Positions 23,382-27,465 of a stretch of DNA of 27,465 nucleotides are shown one piece after another; the first letter of the stretch is position 1; every line of letters begins with the position of its first letter. The notes under the pieces were generated by a model. That model did not search any database and was not told where the DNA came from. It was given only the letters and a program-made list of their open reading frames with translations. Both the position numbers and the translations under genes were made by a program. Origin of the DNA: CAVYPR01 sp052145775 (GTDB taxonomy: Bacteria > Actinomycetota > Acidimicrobiia > Acidimicrobiales > RAAP-2). The stretch lies in contig JBKQNY010000013.1 in assembly GCA_052145775.1 (NCBI GenBank), forward strand, positions 1-27,465. The letters are read 5' to 3'.

Positions 23382-25096
23382 TGTGGTGTTACCCCTTCGT
23401 CGGTCGGCGGGGGCTCACCCCCGCTCGCGTCGGTGATGGCTCCGAGTGCGTCATCGAGGCTCGCATAGAAATGCTCTTGGTCCAAAGTGGCGTGGAGGCC
23501 GTAGCGCCGCACCAGGTCCTGCAGTCGATCCCGTAACTCTACGAAGGCCAGGTGTATGCCACGGTCGTTGAGTTCTTGGTCCAGGGCCTCGAGCACTTCT
23601 GCGGCCGTGACGTCGATGTCCGTCACCGCTTCGCACTGCAGGACAATCCACTTGGGTGACCGTTCGCGGACCAGCTTCCGAACCTGGTCGCGGAACTGCC
23701 CGCTGTTGGCAAAGAAGAGAGGTGCCTCCCAGCGGAACACGACGATACCGGGCAGTTCGATCGCCTCCGGGTACTCAGCAACGCTGTGCCACCCGCCGCT
23801 CCCGGGCACATCCCCGAGGACGGTGCCGTGTGGCCGCCAGCCGCGTTGGAAGAACAGCAGAATCGCCAAGGCGATGGCCACGAGGATCCCCTGCAGGACG
23901 CCCAAGAAGATCACGCCGCCTGCGGCCACCAGACTCACCACGAGCGAGGACGTGCGCACCCGTGCGTAGCGACGGAGCGCTGCCACGTCCATGAGCGACA
24001 GGGCCGCCGTGATGACGACGGCGGCCAGGGCGGTCTGGGGGAGGTCAGCCAGCAGCCCGTTGAGAAAGAGGAGCAGCAGGACAACCAGGCTGGCTCCGAC
24101 CAGGCCCGTCACCTGGGTCTTGGCACCTGCCTGGTCGGCCACGGCGGTCCGCGAGCCGCTGACCGAGACGGCGAAGCCCTGGAAGAACCCGGCAGCGATG
24201 TTCGAGGTGCCGATGCCGACCATCTCCTGGTCGGGGTCGACCTCGTCGCCGTGCCGTGCCGCGAAGCTGCTCGAGGTGGCGATCGTGTCGGTGAGCGACA
24301 CCATCGTGATCCCTACGGCGCCCAAGACAAGTGGGCCGACATCGGACCACGACGTCCATGGCAAGGTCGGCACGGGCACGCCCTTGGGCAGGGTGCCCAC
24401 GGTCGCCACGCCCTTCGACGCAAGGTCGAGTACCGCAGAGACGATGGTGACGCCCACCACTGCCACCAGCACCGCCGGCACCCGTTTGGTGACCCGAGGC
24501 AAGATGAGCAGCACGGCAAGCACGCACAGGCCGGTGATCAAGGTCGACCGGCTGGTTTGGTCCAGTCCGTCGAAAAAGGCGCGCAGCTCACCGATGAAAT
24601 TGTCAGCGCTGGTGGAGAACCCGAAGAGCTTGGGCAGTTGTCCTACGAAGATGGTGATCGCCAGGCCGTTGAGGTACCCGACGCGCACTTCGCTGGACAG
24701 GAGGTCGGCGACGAAGCCGAGCTTGGCCACCCCCAGTCCGATCTCGATCAACCCGACGAGCACGGCCAGCATGCCAGCCAGCGCGATCGCCCTCGCTGGG
24801 TCGTGGGTGACGAGAAGGGGCGTGATGGCCGCCAGGATCAGTGGGGAGACCGACGAGTCCGGACCAAGCACGAGCACCTTTGAGGGTCCGAACGCGGCAT
24901 AGGCGACCAGACAGGCGATCGTCGTGTAGAGCCCAGTCACCGGGGGGAGCCCGGCCAGCTCCGCGTAGGCCATGCCCTGTGGAACCAGGATCGCCGCAAG
25001 GACGACACCCGCGACCAAGTCCGGGCGAAGCCAGCTGCGCTGGTAGCGACGAAGAGTGACCAGCCCTGGAGCCCAGCGCCGCAAATGTGGCTTCAT
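23378..25096 (-). CDS. SulP-family anion transporter with STAS domain
   Basis: The product has 572 residues. The membrane part (about 20-420) opens with the SulP signature LRPDLVAGVVLAAILVPQG, then MAYAELAGLPPVTGLYTT and the LGPDSSVSPLI segment of the anion site. The cytoplasmic STAS domain spans about 437-550 (IVVFRWEAPLFFANSG, then CEAVTDIDVTAAEVLEAL). Members carry sulfate, bicarbonate or dicarboxylates, often with Na+ or H+; the substrate cannot be assigned. The C-terminal tail after the STAS domain is short and acidic. ATG 25096 has only a modest AAGG site. It is translationally coupled to the MFS exporter, an unusual partner that may counter-transport ions or serve pH balance. Confidence 0.92.
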   Translation of the reverse strand: MKPHLRRWAPGLVTLRRYQRSWLRPDLVAGVVLAAILVPQGMAYAELAGLPPVTGLYTTIACLVAYAAFGPSKVLVLGPDSSVSPLILAAITPLLVTHDPARAIALAGMLAVLVGLIEIGLGVAKLGFVADLLSSEVRVGYLNGLAITIFVGQLPKLFGFSTSADNFIGELRAFFDGLDQTSRSTLITGLCVLAVLLILPRVTKRVPAVLVAVVGVTIVSAVLDLASKGVATVGTLPKGVPVPTLPWTSWSDVGPLVLGAVGITMVSLTDTIATSSSFAARHGDEVDPDQEMVGIGTSNIAAGFFQGFAVSVSGSRTAVADQAGAKTQVTGLVGASLVVLLLLFLNGLLADLPQTALAAVVITAALSLMDVAALRRYARVRTSSLVVSLVAAGGVIFLGVLQGILVAIALAILLFFQRGWRPHGTVLGDVPGSGGWHSVAEYPEAIELPGIVVFRWEAPLFFANSGQFRDQVRKLVRERSPKWIVLQCEAVTDIDVTAAEVLEALDQELNDRGIHLAFVELRDRLQDLVRRYGLHATLDQEHFYASLDDALGAITDASGGEPPPTDEGVTPQ

Positions 25097-25295
25097 GCGA
25101 CCTTGTACCGACTCGACACAATCAGCTGAGGCTCCGAGGACGGCAATGACGGAGTCACCCTCGCATCACCGCTACAAGCGGCACTTCAAGGACTTGGTAT
25201 CGCGCCTCGTCGACCATGTCTGCGCCCAACGAAGCGGACCTGGCGTACGAGTCGACTCGGGCTCGTGAAGACCTCACCCTGCTATGCGAGTGCGT

Positions 25296-25694
25296 TCAGC
25301 TCAACAGCTTGGCCTTCTGGGCTTGGAACTCGGCGTCGGTCAAGACGCCCTTCTCCTTCAGATCGACCAGCTTTGCCAGTTCGTCCGCGCTTCCCGAGCT
25401 CCCCGCCGCCTGGCGAACCTGGGCGTCGAATGCTTCCTTCTGGAGCTTCGCCTGCTCCAAAGCACGCTCCTGCATCTTTCCGCCGCGAGCGATCAGGTAG
25501 ATGAGGATGCCCAGGAAGGGGAGGACGATCACGAAGATCACCCACAGGGCCTTCGCCCAACCTCCCAAGTCGTGACTCCGGAAAATGTCTCCGAAGATCA
25601 CAATCAGCAGCCAGATCCAGATGAGGAGGAGAAAGAACTCGACCATGCTCCAGAACACGCTTTGCTGGGGATAGAGGTACGCGAGCATGTACAT
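25296..25694 (-). CDS. Small membrane protein, PLDc_N-like region plus C-terminal SHOCT domain
   Basis: The frame can start at GTG 25706, ATG 25694 or ATG 25688. AAAGGA (25703-25698) lies 3 nt before 25694 and 9 nt before 25688, so one of these two is likely. I list 25694, giving 132 residues. Two membrane helices (VEFFLLLIWIWLLIVIFGDI and ALWVIFVIVLPFLGILIYLI) flank a short loop RSHDLGGWAKA, the pattern of the PLDc_N (cardiolipin-synthase N-terminal) family. A basic/coiled linker follows, and the end is a SHOCT motif (LVDLKEKGVLTDAEFQAQ). It is not a phospholipase: no HKD motif is present. This is the second SHOCT protein in 5 kb on this strand. Function unknown. Confidence 0.87.
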   Translation of the reverse strand: MYMLAYLYPQQSVFWSMVEFFLLLIWIWLLIVIFGDIFRSHDLGGWAKALWVIFVIVLPFLGILIYLIARGGKMQERALEQAKLQKEAFDAQVRQAAGSSGSADELAKLVDLKEKGVLTDAEFQAQKAKLLS

Positions 25695-25724
25695 CGTTCC
25701 TTTCACGTTGTGAGCTTGCTCTCT

Positions 25725-25730
25725 AACCTA
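25725..25730 (-). promoter_or_regulatory. Candidate -10 box for the PLDc_N-SHOCT gene
   Basis: On the minus strand TAGGTT lies about 30 nt before ATG 25694. The predicted leader of about 20 nt holds the AAAGGA site. The -35 is unclear. Confidence 0.35.
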
Positions 25731-25835
25731 TGCCAACACAGGCCAGTCCGGCGTGATCATGTCGTGGAGAAGAACCCGGTGGCGGCAGGTCGTCCTCACG
25801 GCACGGGGCGTCGGGACTGCGAGGCCCGCGCATCC

Positions 25836-26236
25836 TCACACGGACACCTGTGCCTTCGCGGACTGGAGATACTCTTGGTTACCGCGGTGGACGGCCAGCG
25901 CGTACACCACCATGGCCGCAGGCGATGGGCACGAAAGGCCACACCGGGTAGTAGGGCATCGACCAGATGGCGCTGACACCGGCCACGATGCCCACCCACC
26001 GTGCGATCTCGGAGCCGAACATGACGAAGGTGCCAGCGATCAGCAGGATTGCGGCCACAACCAGATCGATCCACACGTAGGTCTTCAAACCGTGCCCGAA
26101 GATCGCGGCCTCCAGGTTCGAGGGCAGCACGCCGTGGTACCTGAACGCCCAGATCGCGCCGAAGACCGTTCATGATCCCGCCCCACATAAGAACGATCCC
26201 CGCGAAAATGATCCAGCCGTTTCCCTTGCTGTTCAT
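25836..26236 (-). pseudogene. Small multi-TM membrane protein gene broken by two +1 frameshifts
   Basis: ATG 26236 follows a good GGGAGGA site and begins MNSKGNGWIIFAGIVLMWGG, a membrane helix. After IMN the frame is lost. Skipping one base near 26167 restores VFGAIWAFRYHGVLPSN, then LEAAIFGHGLKTYVWIDLVV, AAILLIAGTFVMFGSEIAR and three more helix-like stretches. That frame is in turn lost after PIACG. Skipping one more base near 25910 restores MVVYALAVHRGNQEYLQSAK and a stop at 25836-25838. The rebuilt product is about 132 residues with four hydrophobic segments, like small stress-associated membrane proteins of the DUF7144 type. Because both breaks are single extra bases at G-rich sites and coding character is preserved throughout, sequencing error is a serious alternative to a real pseudogene. 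Confidence 0.75.
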
Positions 26237-26565
26237 GGAGATCCTCCCTCTTTTGGTTCGCCCGCCGATGGCGATGATGGACGCCGACAGGAGTCATCAT
26301 TGACCAGGCCAGAGAGCCAAGAGGGCCCTTGGTCCTGAAACGGCGTCGGTGCAGCGCCATCGAGCGCTGCCTGCGCACGTCGAGTGCAGGGCGCCGTCGG
26401 GTGCGGCGCCGCTTCGACGACGAGGATCACTGTCTCGATCCGTCCCGAGCTGGGTCCGCGCCCTGCACGAGCGAATTGCGGCTCATGAAGGTCACGTAAG
26501 GGCAGCAGCGGCAGTGCCGATCGTCGTGACGACGTGGTCCAACGTCAACCATCCGGCGTCGGCGA
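26237..26565. other. Intergenic region with a hairpin
   Basis: This stretch separates the broken membrane-protein gene from the YihY gene. It holds a perfect inverted repeat, GCAGCGC (26351-26357) and GCGCTGC (26364-26370), around a 6-base loop, and the ribosome-binding site of the broken gene. The open frames in it have no recognisable protein. No T-run follows the hairpin. Confidence 0.45.
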
Positions 26566-27378
26566 TCAGGTCGAGGTCGGGTCCTTGGGGCGAGGCACTG
26601 AACCTGTTGCCGTAGGACGCCTTGAGGCACGGTCTCCTCGCATCTGCCAGACGACGGCAATGAGCGGACCGAGGGCGATGACCGCCCCGATGGCGATGAA
26701 CCATGCCATGAGGGTGAACACGACGCCGATCGTGCCGTACAACCTGCTGTCCGAGACAACGGTGGACGAGAAGTAGAAGGACGCAAAAACGCCGAGACCG
26801 ATCCAGCACACGGCGGTGGACAGGGCAGCAATTAAGGCTGTTCCCCACGGTTTGCGCCCAGCAAGCAGGAAGTGGATGGTCCACCAGAAGAAGGCCGTGA
26901 AGATCGCAAACTCAGCCAGTCCCACCTCGAGTGGGCCGGCCGATCCATGGTCAAGTGGCTTGCTGATCGTGGCATCCGCCACCAGAACGCCTGCGGCGAC
27001 CGCGATCCAGACAAGGCAGCGCACGAGATTCGAGATGCCACGGCTCGGCGCGAGCTGGTACGTCTGCTCGTAGGTTGATTGGATCGACTTCGCTACCGCG
27101 GCGGTGCCGGCCAAGGAGAGTACGAGGCTGACCAGAACCCCGAGACTGAACGTGACGTTGGACGTTCGGAACAGGCCGTCGAGGATGTGCGACCCCTGGG
27201 AGTTGAGTCCAAGGTGCTGGGAGATGTCGTCGTCCACTCGTGCGCTGGCCAAGGCGTTCAAGAGGATGATGATCGGCAGGACCGAGAGGAGCATCGCGGC
27301 TCCGAAGAGGATGATCCAGTTGCCGAAGTCGACACGGCCTAAGAGGCTCAGCGGATAGGGACGGCACCTGGGCTCCAC
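26566..27378 (-). CDS. YihY/BrkB-family inner membrane protein
   Basis: The product has 270 residues if it starts at GTG 27378. About six hydrophobic segments are spaced as in YihY/virulence factor BrkB proteins: FGNWIILFGAAMLLSVLPII, the VTFSLGVLVSLVLSLAGTAA helix, then the end-on SRLYGTIGVVFTLMAWFIAI. The segment LYGTIGVVFTLMAWFI is the most family-like. The N-terminus is uncertain: the frame stays open to the window edge and no ribosome-binding site precedes GTG 27378, which lies inside the preceding partial gene. The tail (RASRRPTATGSVPRPKDPTS) is basic and cytoplasmic. The function of YihY proteins is unresolved; older ribonuclease annotations are not supported by the membrane topology. 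Confidence 0.85.
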   Translation of the reverse strand: MEPRCRPYPLSLLGRVDFGNWIILFGAAMLLSVLPIIILLNALASARVDDDISQHLGLNSQGSHILDGLFRTSNVTFSLGVLVSLVLSLAGTAAVAKSIQSTYEQTYQLAPSRGISNLVRCLVWIAVAAGVLVADATISKPLDHGSAGPLEVGLAEFAIFTAFFWWTIHFLLAGRKPWGTALIAALSTAVCWIGLGVFASFYFSSTVVSDSRLYGTIGVVFTLMAWFIAIGAVIALGPLIAVVWQMRGDRASRRPTATGSVPRPKDPTST

Positions 27379-27465
27379 CGATTTCGCCAGTCGATGAGCT
27401 TGGCGACCAGCAAGAAGGTAATGGCCAGGGCCAGTTGGGCTAGCCGGTGAGTGATCTTGCGGTCG
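27348..27465 (-). CDS. C-terminal end of an unknown membrane protein
   Basis: This partial frame enters from the right edge and stops at 27348-27350. It has 38 codons with high third-position GC, better than the competing YihY frame over the same bases. It reads basic sequence, one hydrophobic segment (LAQLALAITFLLVAKLI), then DWRNRW and a short tail. No family is recognised. It overlaps the YihY start by about 31 nt, so the two are likely cotranscribed, or YihY starts a little further downstream. Confidence 0.45.
   Translation of the reverse strand, partial: DRKITHRLAQLALAITFLLVAKLIDWRNRWSPGAVPIR

Noticed and set aside
26349..26615. 88-codon plus-strand ORF across the hairpin region
   Set aside because: No recognisable protein and it runs antisense into the YihY gene end.

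Overview
The window looks like chromosome from a high-GC actinobacterium. GC is very high and third codon positions are mostly G or C. Several genes appear leaderless, with a TAnnnT -10 box 6-8 nt before the start codon. The fused NDP-sugar pyrophosphorylase/phosphomannomutase-like protein is a known actinobacterial architecture. A member of the Acidimicrobiia is my best guess, but no rRNA or tRNA marker is present to fix it.

Layout. (1) 1-2032, minus: a secreted glycine-rich protein with an IPT/TIG domain, cut off by the left edge. A promoter at about 2350 and a 0.95-kb intergenic region follow. (2) 2984-4894, plus: an ABC exporter half-transporter. (3) 4932-8652, plus: cobL (cobalamin C5,15-methyltransferase/decarboxylase), then the large and small subunits of a B12-dependent acyl-CoA mutase, so a coenzyme-making step sits next to a coenzyme user. 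(4) 8654-10361, minus: a coupled pair, a 2,4-dienoyl-CoA-reductase-like SDR and a crotonase, probably for unsaturated or branched acyl-CoA breakdown. (5) 10508-13411: a nitronate monooxygenase-family flavoprotein, an aldo/keto reductase and a nitroreductase-family protein. (6) 13593-14675: an orphan secreted solute-binding protein, preceded by a perfect 22-bp palindrome. (7) 14709-20561: envelope and lipid genes. These are the sugar nucleotidyltransferase/degenerate mutase fusion coupled to a CDP-alcohol phosphatidyltransferase, a DUF1015 protein, and a membrane-anchored diacylglycerol-kinase-family protein.

(8) 20857-27465, all minus: a run of small stress/envelope-type genes with visibly less extreme GC. 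They are a SHOCT protein, a DUF6325-like protein, a DHA2-type MFS exporter coupled to a SulP anion transporter, a PLDc_N-SHOCT membrane protein, a small membrane-protein gene broken by two single-base frameshifts, a YihY/BrkB-family protein, and a partial gene at the right edge.

I found no CRISPR array, phage, insertion sequence, tRNA or rRNA. The most interesting items are the acyl-CoA mutase with altered substrate-pocket residues beside cobL, a candidate leaderless upstream ORF overlapping the cobL start, the very compact divergent leaderless promoters, the ALK-like polyglycine secreted protein, and the broken gene inside the right-hand island.
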